From: Candidatus Baltobacteraceae bacterium
Lineage (GTDB): Bacteria; Vulcanimicrobiota; Vulcanimicrobiia; Vulcanimicrobiales; Vulcanimicrobiaceae
Assembly (NCBI GenBank): GCA_036488875.1
Contig: DASXGW010000003.1
Span: forward strand, 124,001 to 188,000
DNA: 64,000 nucleotides
Reading direction: 5' to 3'
Positions 18,147-30,545 of this stretch are shown piece after piece (within the stretch, counting starts at the first letter, position 1; every line of letters starts with the position of its first letter). Both the position numbers and the translations under genes were made by a program. The notes under the pieces are model-generated. The model did no database searches. It was given only the letters and a program-made list of their open reading frames with translations, and was not told where the DNA came from.

Positions 18147-18208
18147 GGTGTGCCCGCGAGTTTCGTGGCATGCGCGCATCCACGATTCATAGCAACAGAA
18201 AGAGAGTA

Positions 18209-21200
18209 ATGGCGAAAACGACAGCTCCGAAGGCCCCCGCGAAGAGCTCAGCGGGAGCGAAGGGCAAGTCGAAGCGCGCCGCGTCCGCCAAAGGCGGCGC
18301 GGCCGTAGGCAACGGCGCCTCGAGAGTCATGCCCGCGACGTTCCCCATGCCGACGGGGGCGTTCACGGTCGAGCAACCCCCCGATCCCGGCGCGAAGCGC
18401 AGCCGGTATACCTTTGCCAAAATTCCCCACGTTCTGGAAGTACCCAACCTCATCGAACTGCAAAAGGCGAGCTTCGAGTGGTTCAAGACGGAGGGTTTGG
18501 CGGAAGCGTTTAATTCGATCTCGCCGATCAAGGACTTTACCGGCAACTTGATCCTGGAGTTCGGCGAGCACAGCCTCGGCGAGCCCAAATATACAATTGA
18601 AGAGTGCCGCGAGCGCGACATGACGTACAGCGCCCCGTTGCGGGTACGCGTGCGCTTGATCACGGCCGAGTCAGGCGAAATCAAAGGCATCCCCGACCAA
18701 GAGATCTTCATGGGCGATTTTCCGCTCATGACCGACAAGGGCACGTTCATGATCAACGGCGCCGAGCGCGTGATCGTGAGCCAGCTCGTCCGTTCGCCCG
18801 GCGTGTACTACAGCCAAGACGTCGACACGAACGCGCGTCCCACGTTCAATGCGACGATCATTCCGAATCGCGGCGCTTGGATCGAGTTCGAAACCGACAA
18901 CGGCACGAAGAACGACGAGACCGAGGGCACGATCGGCGTTCGCATCGACAAGAACCGTAAGATCTACGTCTCGACGTTCATCCGCGCGCTTTCGCGTCCG
19001 GATCTTGGGCTGAACTGGGAGACCGACGAGGCGATCCTCGCGCTCTTCAACGACAGCCCGCTCGTTCGCAACTCCATCGAAAAAGACAAGGATATCAAGA
19101 CGCGCGAAGACGCGCTCAAAGAGATCTATAAGAAGCTGCGTCCCGGCGAACCCGAAAATGCGGAGAACGCCGAGAAGCTGCTCGAGTCGCTGTTCTTCGA
19201 CGAGAAGCGCTACGATCTCGCGGGCGTCGGCCGCTATAAGTTAAACGGTAAGTTCCACTATCGCATCGAGAACCCGGATCCCGACGCGCGCACCGAGCAG
19301 CCGACGGTTGCCGTCGACGAGTACGCCGATGCGGGCCTGGAGATGCCGGCGATCGAGACGCGGTGCCTAACGCGTGCCGACATGATCGCGGTGATCCGCC
19401 GTCTGATCAAGGTCGCGACGCGCGTCGTTCCCAAGGATGACATCGACCATCTCGGCAACCGCCGCGTTCGCAGCGTCGGCGAGCTGCTGCAGAATCAGTT
19501 CCGCGTCGGCCTGCTCCGCTTGGAGCGCGTCGTTCGCGAGCGCATGACGGTGCAAGACATCGAAACCGTCACGCCGCAAGCGCTGATCAACATCCGTCCG
19601 GTGGTGGCGGCGATCAAGGAGTTCTTCGGCTCCTCGCAGCTTTCGCAGTTCATGGATCAAACGAACTCGCTGGCCGAGCTGACGCACAAACGGCGTCTGT
19701 CGGCGTTGGGTCCGGGCGGTCTGTCGCGCGAGCGTGCGGGCTTCGAAGTCCGCGACGTTCACCACTCACACTACGGACGTATCTGCCCGATCGAAACGCC
19801 GGAAGGTCCGAACATCGGATTGATCGGTTCGCTGGCGACCTACGGCCGCGTCAACCGGTTCGGTTTCATCGAAACGCCGTACCGCGTCGTGCGCGACAGC
19901 AACGTCACCACCGAGATCGTCTACCTCACGGCCGATCGCGAAGACGAGTACATCATCGCGCAGGCCAACACGCCGGTCGATCCCGAGGGCGGCCAGATTA
20001 TGGCCGATTCGGTCGTCTGTCGTTACGCCGAAGAGTACATCGAAGAGCCGGCGGCGCGAGTCCAGCTGATGGACGTTTCGCCCAAGCAAATCGTCTCGGT
20101 CGCAACGGCGCTCATTCCGTTCCTGGAGCACGACGACGCAAACCGCGCGCTCATGGGCGCAAACATGCAGCGGCAAGCCGTGCCGTTGCTGCGTCCCGAC
20201 GCGCCGATCGTCGGCACGGGCATGGAGTACCGCGCCGCTAAGGACTCGGGCAGTCTCATCGTCGCCGACGAGGGCGGCGTGGTCACGTCGGTCGATGCGA
20301 AGGGGATTCTGATTCGCAACGACGAGGGTGTGGAGAAGCCGTACGACCTGCTCAAGTTCGTCCGCAGCAACGCGGGCACGTGCATCAACCAGCGCCCGAT
20401 CGTGTCGCTGGGCGACGACGTCGTCGCCGGCCAAGTGCTCGCCGACGGTCCGTCGTCCGACGAAGGCGAGCTCGCGCTCGGTCAAAACGTTCTGGTCGCG
20501 TTCATGCCATGGGAAGGCTACAACTACGAAGACGCCATCCTCATCAGCGAGCGCATGGTTAAGGAAGATCGCTTCACCTCGATTCACATCGAAGAGTACG
20601 AATGCGAGGCCCGCGACACCAAGCTCGGTCCTGAGGAAATCACCCGCGACATTCCCAACGTCGGAGAAGACGCGCTCAAGGATCTCGACGAGCGCGGCAT
20701 CATCCGCATCGGTGCGGAAGTTCGTCCGGAAGACATTCTCGTCGGCAAAGTGACGCCGAAGGGCGAAACCGAGCTGACGGCGGAAGAGCGCCTGCTGCGC
20801 GCGATCTTCGGCGAGAAATCGCGCGAAGTGCGCGACACGAGCCTCAAAGTGCCGCACGGTGAGAAGGGCAAGATCATCGACGTCAAGGTGTTCTCGCGCG
20901 AGAACGGCGACGAGCTGTCGCCGGGCGTGAACCACCTCGTGCGCGTCTACGTCGCGCAGAAGCGTAAGATTCTGCAAGGCGACAAGATGGCGGGACGTCA
21001 CGGCAACAAGGGCGTTATCGCCAAAGTGCTGCCCGAAGAAGACATGCCGTATCTGGAAGACGGTACGCCGGTCGACATCGTCCTCAATCCGCTCGGCGTT
21101 CCGTCGCGTATGAACCTCGGGCAGATCATGGAGACGCATCTCGGCTGGGCCGCGCGCATGCTCGGCATGAGCGTGGCGACGCCCGTCTTCGACGGCGCGC

Positions 21201-22111
21201 ACGCCGAGGATATCTCTGAGTGGCTGCAAGATGCCGGTCTGCCGTCCGACGGCAAGACGTGGCTTCGAGACGGCCGCAGCGGCGAGCGCTTCTCGCGTCC
21301 GATCACGGTCGGCTTGATCTACATGCTCAAGCTGGCGCACTTGGTCGACGACAAGATCCACGCGCGTTCGACGGGTCCGTACTCGATGATCACGCAACAG
21401 CCGCTCGGCGGTAAGGCACAGTTCGGCGGCCAGCGCTTCGGCGAAATGGAAGTCTGGGCGCTGGAAGCTTACGGTGCCGCGTACACGCTGCAAGAGCTGT
21501 TGACGGTCAAGTCCGACGACGTCGTCGGTCGCGTGAAGACCTACGAAGCGATCGTCAAGGGCGAGAACGTGATGGAGCCCGGCGTTCCCGAATCGTTCAA
21601 GGTGTTGATCAAGGAACTGCAATCGCTGGCACTCGACGTCAAAGTATTGACGGAGAACCGCGAAGAGGTCGAGATCAAGACGCCTGAAGACGAGATGGGC
21701 GAAACCGAGCGCCGTGAATACGGTCTGCTCATGGGCGACGAGCAGCCCGCGGTATCGCAAACGGTGGTGGCTACGCACGAAGCGGTTGCCGAAGCCGATG
21801 TGGCCGAGGGCGAAGCTCCGGTTGAGGAAGAGGAAGAGGAAGAAGAGGAAATCGACGACAGCAAACCGCTGGACGCGACGACTCCGCTGCCGACGCCTCC
21901 GCCGATGCCGCGGCCGGCCGAAGCCGAGGGCGAAGGGGTCTTCGAAGAAGAGGAAGAGCAGCCCGAAGAGGAGGTCGAGGAAGGCGCGCAGGGTTACGAA
22001 CTCGAGGAAGAAGACGAAGAGACCTACGAGGAAGACAAGCCCTACGAAGAAGACGAGGAAGAATCGACCTTCGCCGAAGGCACCAACAACAACGAAGAAG
22101 ACTCGTACTAG
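18209..22111 (+). CDS. rpoB: DNA-directed RNA polymerase beta subunit
   Basis: The ATG at 18209 (after purine-rich AGAAAGAGAG) is preferred to an in-frame ATG at 18170. The product has about 1300 residues. All expected beta-subunit blocks are present, for example [47 protein letters not shown] and [25 protein letters not shown] (cut here into short runs), and [23 protein letters not shown] near the C-terminus. Two additions are unusual: an Ala/Lys-rich basic head of about 35 residues and an acidic tail of about 125 residues. It is transcribed alone: own promoter, strong terminator, and no rplL upstream or rpoC downstream. Confidence 0.98.
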   Translation: MAKTTAPKAPAKSSAGAKGKSKRAASAKGGAAVGNGASRVMPATFPMPTGAFTVEQPPDPGAKRSRYTFAKIPHVLEVPNLIELQKASFEWFKTEGLAEAFNSISPIKDFTGNLILEFGEHSLGEPKYTIEECRERDMTYSAPLRVRVRLITAESGEIKGIPDQEIFMGDFPLMTDKGTFMINGAERVIVSQLVRSPGVYYSQDVDTNARPTFNATIIPNRGAWIEFETDNGTKNDETEGTIGVRIDKNRKIYVSTFIRALSRPDLGLNWETDEAILALFNDSPLVRNSIEKDKDIKTREDALKEIYKKLRPGEPENAENAEKLLESLFFDEKRYDLAGVGRYKLNGKFHYRIENPDPDARTEQPTVAVDEYADAGLEMPAIETRCLTRADMIAVIRRLIKVATRVVPKDDIDHLGNRRVRSVGELLQNQFRVGLLRLERVVRERMTVQDIETVTPQALINIRPVVAAIKEFFGSSQLSQFMDQTNSLAELTHKRRLSALGPGGLSRERAGFEVRDVHHSHYGRICPIETPEGPNIGLIGSLATYGRVNRFGFIETPYRVVRDSNVTTEIVYLTADREDEYIIAQANTPVDPEGGQIMADSVVCRYAEEYIEEPAARVQLMDVSPKQIVSVATALIPFLEHDDANRALMGANMQRQAVPLLRPDAPIVGTGMEYRAAKDSGSLIVADEGGVVTSVDAKGILIRNDEGVEKPYDLLKFVRSNAGTCINQRPIVSLGDDVVAGQVLADGPSSDEGELALGQNVLVAFMPWEGYNYEDAILISERMVKEDRFTSIHIEEYECEARDTKLGPEEITRDIPNVGEDALKDLDERGIIRIGAEVRPEDILVGKVTPKGETELTAEERLLRAIFGEKSREVRDTSLKVPHGEKGKIIDVKVFSRENGDELSPGVNHLVRVYVAQKRKILQGDKMAGRHGNKGVIAKVLPEEDMPYLEDGTPVDIVLNPLGVPSRMNLGQIMETHLGWAARMLGMSVATPVFDGAHAEDISEWLQDAGLPSDGKTWLRDGRSGERFSRPITVGLIYMLKLAHLVDDKIHARSTGPYSMITQQPLGGKAQFGGQRFGEMEVWALEAYGAAYTLQELLTVKSDDVVGRVKTYEAIVKGENVMEPGVPESFKVLIKELQSLALDVKVLTENREEVEIKTPEDEMGETERREYGLLMGDEQPAVSQTVVATHEAVAEADVAEGEAPVEEEEEEEEEIDDSKPLDATTPLPTPPPMPRPAEAEGEGVFEEEEEQPEEEVEEGAQGYELEEEDEETYEEDKPYEEDEEESTFAEGTNNNEEDSY

Positions 22112-22132
22112 TTCTCGCTCCGTATCAAAACG

Positions 22133-22164
22133 AAAGGCCGCGCTCACCGCGCGGCCTTTTCTTT
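22133..22164 (+). terminator. Rho-independent terminator after rpoB
   Basis: The stem AAAGGCCGCGC / GCGCGGCCTTT with loop TCACC is followed by a T-rich tail (TTTTCTTT). It lies 21 bases after the rpoB stop and closes the rpoB transcript before any other gene. Confidence 0.9.
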
Positions 22165-22357
22165 ATGCTATGTTCGTCGACGATCTCGACACCCGGGGGC
22201 AGCGGCACAGCGAAGAAAGCAAGCCTTCAGGGACCGCCGATAAGCGCTTTACCGGCGATTCGTTCGGCGCCGCAGGACGCACCGGCTAACGCCAAGGAAC
22301 CGCCCCGGCCGCGCGTAACTCCCCATATCCCGCAGAACCAGGACCTGGAGGAAGCTC

Positions 22358-23266
22358 GTGAGCACGCAGCCCAAAATCGGTCTCGTCGGCACCGGACGCA
22401 TGGGTGCCAACATGGCCAAACGTTTGCACGACGTCGGATATGAAATTGCGGCGCTCTTCGATGTGAATCCTGAATCGGCGCTGGAAACGGCGAAGGAAAC
22501 GGGCGGCGAAGTCACGCCGGCCCTCGCACGCGTTACCGAACTTTCCGACGTCGTCATCACGGTCGTTCCCGACGACGCCGCCATGTACAAGATCTTCGCA
22601 ATGTCCGGAGACTCGCTATTGACCAATGCGCGAGGGCGCATTTTCATCAACTGCGCGACGATCACGCCGAAAGTGCACGTCGACGTTGAGAAGTTGGCCG
22701 AGGAGCGCGGCGCGCATTCACTCGAAGCGTGTATGGCCAGCTCGATTCCGCAAGCGCGCAACGGCACGCTGTACTTGATGATCGGCGGCCGCAAGGAAAT
22801 CTTCGACCAGGTCAAGCCGATGCTCGAGAAGATGAGCGCGTCGCTCAAGTACGTCGGCGAAGCCGGCCGCGCCGCGCAGGTCAAAGCGCTGGTCAACATG
22901 GTGATGAACATCAACACGGCCGGTCTGGCCGAGGGCCTCGGCCTCGGCGACGCGCTGGGCCTCGATCTCGACGTTCTGCGCGAAGTCTTCTCGCAGACGG
23001 GCGCCAACTCGCGCGTGCTCGAGACCGACGGTGCCGACATGCAGAACCGCGAGCACGACGTGTACTTCTCCGCCGAGCACGCCGCCAAGGATTCCGGCAT
23101 CGCGCTTTCGCTCGCAAAAGACGTCGACCTAACGCTCCCGCTAGCGCGCGCGACCTACGAGCAGTTCGAGCTCATGAAGAAGCTCGGGTTGGGTCAACTC
23201 GATAAATCCGGTGTCTCCGAACTCACTTTCGCCTCACGTCACGGAAAGGAACTCGCCAATGCCTGA
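22358..23266 (+). CDS. NAD(P)-dependent oxidoreductase of the 3-hydroxyisobutyrate dehydrogenase family
   Basis: A 302-residue protein starting at GTG 22358 with GGAGG six bases upstream. The Rossmann motif GLVGTGRMGANMAKRLHDVGY leads. The family substrate block appears as EACMASSIPQARNGTLYLMIGG, where the usual DAPVSGG is changed to EACMASS, and the catalytic-lysine segment as AAQVKALVNMVMNINTAGLAEGL. This places it among beta-hydroxyacid dehydrogenases / 6-phosphogluconate-like enzymes with unassigned substrate. The divergent substrate loop argues against a simple HIBADH assignment. It is the first gene of the block separating rpoB from rpoC and overlaps the next gene by eight bases. Confidence 0.88.
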   Translation: MSTQPKIGLVGTGRMGANMAKRLHDVGYEIAALFDVNPESALETAKETGGEVTPALARVTELSDVVITVVPDDAAMYKIFAMSGDSLLTNARGRIFINCATITPKVHVDVEKLAEERGAHSLEACMASSIPQARNGTLYLMIGGRKEIFDQVKPMLEKMSASLKYVGEAGRAAQVKALVNMVMNINTAGLAEGLGLGDALGLDLDVLREVFSQTGANSRVLETDGADMQNREHDVYFSAEHAAKDSGIALSLAKDVDLTLPLARATYEQFELMKKLGLGQLDKSGVSELTFASRHGKELANA

Positions 23267-23705
23267 GACTGCCACCAAAGAGAAGATCCCCTACGTCAGT
23301 TCGCAAACGACGGGCCCGCTCGGCGCCGCACATCTGCCGCGCCTATGGACGAAGCTCACGCTTGGTTATGCCGGTCAACTCGCCGATGGTTGGGACCATT
23401 GCGGTGCCGGATTCGATCAAATGACGATCGACAATCTCGGACTGAACCGCGACAAGGTCATGGAGTTCGTGCGCACGACCAAGCCGACGTACGTGCAGTT
23501 CGAGCAATACGTCGTCGACAACGGCACGACCGATGCCGACACGATCAAGAAGCACAACGCTTCGATCCACGGCTATAACCATTCTCCCGAGACCGCCAAG
23601 TCGATGCGCGACGGCATGGGCCTCAAAAACCAGAACGTCAACGATGCGGTGACGCTCAATATGCTCGACGATCTGCACGAGCTGCACAAGCAGGTTCACA
23701 GCTAG
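23259..23705 (+). CDS. DUF5069-like protein
   Basis: A 148-residue cytoplasmic protein starting at ATG 23259, with GGAAAGGA upstream. The sequence GPLGAAHLPRLWTKLTLGYAG ... HCGAGFDQMTIDNLGL ... YVQFEQYVVDNG follows the pattern I associate with DUF5069 proteins, a family of unknown function that often sits near sugar or redox enzymes. No membrane segment. The start overlaps the dehydrogenase stop, so translation is probably coupled and the two may act together. The family call is from memory of the pattern. Confidence 0.72.
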   Translation: MPETATKEKIPYVSSQTTGPLGAAHLPRLWTKLTLGYAGQLADGWDHCGAGFDQMTIDNLGLNRDKVMEFVRTTKPTYVQFEQYVVDNGTTDADTIKKHNASIHGYNHSPETAKSMRDGMGLKNQNVNDAVTLNMLDDLHELHKQVHS

Positions 23706-23712
23706 ACCAAGC

Positions 23713-24507
23713 TTGAGCAGCGTTGCGCTGGTCGCGCTCGACGACGGAGCGCAGACGACCGTCGAGACCTGGGGTTCGCGCGGGCCCGTGGTGCTGTGCG
23801 TGCACGGCATGACGAGCTCGCGCTTTTCTTGGCAGCGTCTTGCCGAGCACTTGCAAGACCGGTTTCGCGTGGTCGCTTACGATCAGCGCGGGCACGGCGA
23901 TAGCGCGAGAGTGCACGGGCCGATGGAGCTCAAGCGCGGCATCCGCGACGTGGAAAACGTCGCCACGGCGCTGGGCGAACCCATCGATTTGCTGATCGGC
24001 CACTCGTGGGGCGGCGCGATTGCGATTCAAGCGGGTCTACGGATGCCGGTATGGCGCGTTGGAGCCATCGATCCGATGATCCAGCAAGTCAGCCCCGAGT
24101 GGTACGAAGAGTATCTCGAAGAACTGCGGGCGCAGTTCGCGCACGACGGCGACGCGCGCGCGGCGCTGATTCGCGAAGAGTACGCCGACTGGCATCCTAC
24201 CGATGTCGCGGCGAAAGTGCACGCCGTCGCAACGATGACGCTCGATCCAATCGAAGGGCTTATGCGCGAGAATCCGCCCGCGTCGTGGGACATGCGCCCC
24301 GCAATCGCTGCGTACGACAAACCGTTGTGGCTCGGGATGGCCGCGCCCGGCGAATCGATCAACGACGATGCCATGCTCGCCGAGATCGTCGACCGGCATT
24401 CACCCAACGTCGATATCGCCGTCTTCCCCGGAGCCGGTCACAACATCCATCGCACGGCCTTCGATGCGATGGTCAAATCACTTGACGATTGGATGGCCCG
24501 CACGTGA
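23713..24507 (+). CDS. Alpha/beta-fold hydrolase
   Basis: A 264-residue protein, probable TTG start at 23713, seven bases after the previous stop. It has the oxyanion motif VLCVHGMTSSRFSW, DQRGHGDS, the nucleophile elbow LLIGHSWGGA (Ser near residue 98) and a C-terminal GAGHNIHR with the catalytic His. An Asp is available in VGAIDPMIQ or before the final strand. This is a typical small esterase/lactonase/epoxide-hydrolase-like fold, and the substrate cannot be assigned. It sits in the rpoB-rpoC gap and overlaps the lipocalin-like gene by four bases (GTGA). Confidence 0.9.
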   Translation: MSSVALVALDDGAQTTVETWGSRGPVVLCVHGMTSSRFSWQRLAEHLQDRFRVVAYDQRGHGDSARVHGPMELKRGIRDVENVATALGEPIDLLIGHSWGGAIAIQAGLRMPVWRVGAIDPMIQQVSPEWYEEYLEELRAQFAHDGDARAALIREEYADWHPTDVAAKVHAVATMTLDPIEGLMRENPPASWDMRPAIAAYDKPLWLGMAAPGESINDDAMLAEIVDRHSPNVDIAVFPGAGHNIHRTAFDAMVKSLDDWMART

Positions 24508-25016
24508 ACGAAGAACGCCTTAGCCGCAAGAATCTGCTCGGCATCGCCGCATCGTTCGGCATATTCACTGCACTGGGCACGCCGCCGGCGGGCGCGACGA
24601 GCCTACCCGTGATCGGGGCGTGGAAGCTCGAGAGTTTCAACGTCGACGAGGGCAAGGGCGGAGAGAAGCCGCGGTTCGGTCCCGAGCCGGCCGGTTACTT
24701 GATGTACACCGAAAACGAGCGCATGGCGGCGGTGCTGATGGGAACGCATCGCCCGTCGCTCAACCCGCCGAAGTCGGTCGGGGGTCCCGCGAGCGGTCAG
24801 TGTATCGAGTCGGTCGCCGACTTCCTCGCGTACGCCGGACGCTACGAAATCAAAGGCGATCGCGTCTTCCATCACGTCGAAGTCTGTGTGTTCACCAATC
24901 TCGTTGGGACGACGCTCGAGCGCCAGTTCACGATCGCCGGCGACACGCTGACTATTCGCACCGTGCCGCCGGAGATCTGGGGCTCGTCTAACGTATTGGT
25001 GTGGAAGAGGGCGTAG
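24504..25016 (+). CDS. Lipocalin-like domain protein, exported
   Basis: Starting at GTG 24504, which overlaps the hydrolase stop, the product has 170 residues. The N-terminus RLSRKNLLGIAASFGIFTALG is a signal with an Arg-Lys pair in a Tat-like context. The mature part follows the lipocalin_5-like pattern: VIGAWKLESF, GYLMYTENERMAAVLMG, YAGRYEIKGDRVFHHVE and LERQFTIAGDTLTI, strands of a small beta-barrel. Such proteins bind small hydrophobic ligands or act as allene-oxide-cyclase-like enzymes; the role here is unknown. It overlaps the convergent gene at 24988 by 29 bases. Confidence 0.83.
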   Translation: MNEERLSRKNLLGIAASFGIFTALGTPPAGATSLPVIGAWKLESFNVDEGKGGEKPRFGPEPAGYLMYTENERMAAVLMGTHRPSLNPPKSVGGPASGQCIESVADFLAYAGRYEIKGDRVFHHVEVCVFTNLVGTTLERQFTIAGDTLTIRTVPPEIWGSSNVLVWKRA

Positions 25017-25551
25017 TCGCGTCGATCGTACCCTGCTCCGACGTCTGCGGCGGCGGATAGAGTTCGGCCGCGTTCGTAAGCGGGCCGCGATCGGTGACGA
25101 CGCAGTTGCATGCCGCGAACGCCTGCTCGACCAGCGTCTTCGCGATCGGATCGTCTCCGCAGATCGGGATGTTGGCGCCGGCCTGCGGTAGCACGATGAG
25201 CGCCCGTACGACCGAGTGCGAGTCCAATTTCTTGGCAAGGCACTCGGCATCGGTTATATCGTCACCCGTGGGCCGCGAGTTTCCGGCTTCGACGATTGCC
25301 TGCGGCGTCTGCAACGTACCGATGGCCGCGAGGGCGGCGTCGATTTCGTCATGCGGCACTGCAAAGATCAAGATTTCCATGGTGCTTGCTAACGCGTACG
25401 GAATGTCCGCCTCAGCGCCTGCCTTGCTCGCCGCTTCCTCTGCAGCGCGCCTGTCGCGAGGGTCGCTAAACTCTACCTCATGACCGCCCTCCGTGAAGAG
25501 CTTGCCGATAGCAACCGCGCGGTCGTCTGAACCGATGATGCCAATCTTCAT
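24988..25551 (-). CDS. NADPH-dependent F420-reductase-like / NAD-binding domain protein
   Basis: The ATG at 25551 is preceded by GAGAGAG and gives MKIGIIGSDDRAVAIGKLFTEGGHEVEFSDP. The product has 187 residues. It has the length and order of the F420:NADP oxidoreductase family (Rossmann domain only: ILIFAVPHDEID, IVEAGNSRP, VVRALIVLP). The glycine motif is degenerate: GSDDRA replaces the expected GxGxxG, so cofactor use is doubtful. F420 use in this organism is not otherwise shown by the window. It points towards the lipocalin gene and away from rpoC. Confidence 0.7.
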   Translation of the reverse strand: MKIGIIGSDDRAVAIGKLFTEGGHEVEFSDPRDRRAAEEAASKAGAEADIPYALASTMEILIFAVPHDEIDAALAAIGTLQTPQAIVEAGNSRPTGDDITDAECLAKKLDSHSVVRALIVLPQAGANIPICGDDPIAKTLVEQAFAACNCVVTDRGPLTNAAELYPPPQTSEQGTIDATTPSSTPIR

Positions 25552-25700
25552 GACTCTCTCATACCCTTGTCCGATAGCCACTGCTCGATTGGTCGCAAGC
25601 CAAAGGACAACGCCGGCTGTGGCGGGGCCGGGCTTGAACGGCCCAGCCGCCGCGGTTTCGGCGCCCGCGGGGGCTCTCGGCGGGCGCCGCTCGGACGGTC

Positions 25701-25729
25701 GTGACAGGCGGAGCCGGCCGTGATAAAAT
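25701..25729 (+). promoter_or_regulatory. Sigma70-type promoter of rpoC
   Basis: GTGACA (25701-25706), a 17-base spacer ending in TGA, then TAAAAT (25724-25729) with an upstream TG. It gives rpoC its own transcription start, about 150 bases before the coding sequence. Confidence 0.65.
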
Positions 25730-25816
25730 AGCCGTCTGTGCCCCGGCCCCGGCGACGGTGGGAGCTCCTTACGTGACCCCGTGAGAAGAGCGTCCCTGCG
25801 TAAGCCGCCGGCCTTG

Positions 25817-25859
25817 TGTCCTTCGACTTCGCGGCTACGCCGCTACACTCAGGATGACA
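25817..25859 (-). repeat. Dispersed palindromic repeat, copy 1
   Basis: Read on the minus strand it has a TGTCATCCTGAG head, a GTAGCGGCGTAGCCGC central palindrome and a GAAGTCGAAGGACA tail. The same head and tail occur at 59831-59880, and a shorter variant at 55454-55492. It lies inside the rpoC leader. Confidence 0.7.
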
Positions 25860-25885
25860 GCACAGGCTTTGAGGAAGCGTCCCAC

Positions 25886-29698
<3,813 letters not shown>

Positions 29699-29705
29699 GG
29701 CACCC

Positions 29706-29734
29706 AAGGGCCTCGCGAAAGCGGGGCCCTTCTT
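29706..29734 (+). terminator. Terminator hairpin after rpoC
   Basis: A stem AAGGGCC..CGC / GCG..GGCCCTT with a GAAA loop is followed by CTTGCT. The hairpin is strong but the T-tract is weak. It starts seven bases after the rpoC stop codon and abuts the next gene's -10 element. Confidence 0.65.
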
Positions 29735-29736
29735 GC

Positions 29737-29742
29737 TACAAT
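29737..29742 (+). promoter_or_regulatory. -10 hexamer TACAAT, six bases before the start codon
   Basis: TACAAT-GGCGGC-ATG: a near-consensus -10 with exactly six bases to the start at 29749, predicting a leaderless transcript immediately after the rpoC terminator. Confidence 0.55.
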
Positions 29743-29748
29743 GGCGGC

Positions 29749-30495
29749 ATGAGGCCGCTTTTCTTTTTCTTTGTGCTGACCGCGTTAGGTGCGTTGCCGG
29801 CGAGCGCCGACACGATGTTGGACCGGACGCTCGATCGGAACGGCGCAAAAGTGCTTCAGGTGGAAGCCGGCGGCGCGGCGATCGTGCTGAGGCCGAGTTC
29901 GGACGTCTCGTCGATCGAGGTCCGAGTCGATCAAGACAAGTCGGCGCCGGTGCCGAACCTGCAGTCGGTTCGGCAAGGCAATCGCCTTGCGTTAGCGATT
30001 AAACCGCCAAGCGGAGCACCGTTGCTGCCGTTCATACCGTCCAATGGGGCGACGTATACCGTGACGTATCCAGCCGGCATGCGGCTCGACTTGCGTTTCT
30101 CCAGCGGCGACGTGCACATTGACAAACCGTCCGCCGGCGTCGAGATCTACGATGAGGACGGCAACATCGTCATCGATTCACCGCGCGCCTCCATTACCGC
30201 TGAGAACGCGCACGGCGACATTACCGTCACCGGTGCGCTCGCGCCCGTCGATCTCGCGGCCGACGACGGAAGCGTCACCGCTACGCTCGCGTCGGGATGG
30301 TCGGGCAACGAAGTTCGCATGCAAAGCGGCACCGGCACCGTCCGGCTCACCGTCCCCAAGAGTTTTCGCGCCAAGATCGACGCATCGGCCGATGGCGGCA
30401 TGGTGCACAACACGTTCGGCAGCTCGAACGCCCGCGCGCCGTTTCTGTGGCTCTACGCGCTCAAAGGCGACGTCTATCTAACCCCCGAACACTGA
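29749..30495 (+). CDS. Exported DUF4097-like beta-helix protein
   Basis: A 248-residue protein with a signal peptide (MRPLFFFFVLTALGALPASA). The mature part is beta-rich with repeated short strands (GDVHIDKPSAGVEIYDEDGNIVIDSPRASITAEN, GDITVTG, DGSVTAT), the pattern of the DUF4097/adhesin-like right-handed beta-helix family. Function is unknown; in other bacteria such proteins sit near anti-sigma factors or envelope stress genes. It comes right after the rpoC terminator and about 50 bases before the first M61 peptidase, so it could be the first gene of a periplasmic-protein cluster. Confidence 0.78.
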   Translation: MRPLFFFFVLTALGALPASADTMLDRTLDRNGAKVLQVEAGGAAIVLRPSSDVSSIEVRVDQDKSAPVPNLQSVRQGNRLALAIKPPSGAPLLPFIPSNGATYTVTYPAGMRLDLRFSSGDVHIDKPSAGVEIYDEDGNIVIDSPRASITAENAHGDITVTGALAPVDLAADDGSVTATLASGWSGNEVRMQSGTGTVRLTVPKSFRAKIDASADGGMVHNTFGSSNARAPFLWLYALKGDVYLTPEH

Positions 30496-30545
30496 CGCGT
30501 TCGCAGCCCGTCTTTCTCGTTTCTCGTCCTCGCGTTGGAGGCGTA

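Larger units (their letters stand above)
25552..25885. other. 334-bp intergenic region upstream of rpoC
   Basis: No gene is supported here. The first half is GC-rich with several short inverted repeats. The rpoC promoter lies at 25701-25729 and a dispersed palindromic repeat at 25817-25859. An open frame continues upstream from rpoC through the repeat to 25781, but its N-terminal extension is repeat-encoded and not expected in RpoC. Confidence 0.7.

Noticed and set aside
19766-22147. 793-codon open frame antisense to rpoB
   Set aside because: Produced by GC-rich third positions of rpoB; the protein is His/Arg/Asp low-complexity with no motif, and the opposite strand is certain.
25552-25700. 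tRNA or structured RNA gene upstream of rpoC
   Set aside because: A GGGCTTGAACGGCCC stretch looks like a T-arm but no acceptor stem, anticodon arm or TTC-type T-loop can be built around it.
25781-25885. N-terminal extension of rpoC from ATG 25781
   Set aside because: The added 35 residues are encoded by a dispersed repeat, while TTG 25886 has a Shine-Dalgarno and gives the canonical RpoC N-terminus.
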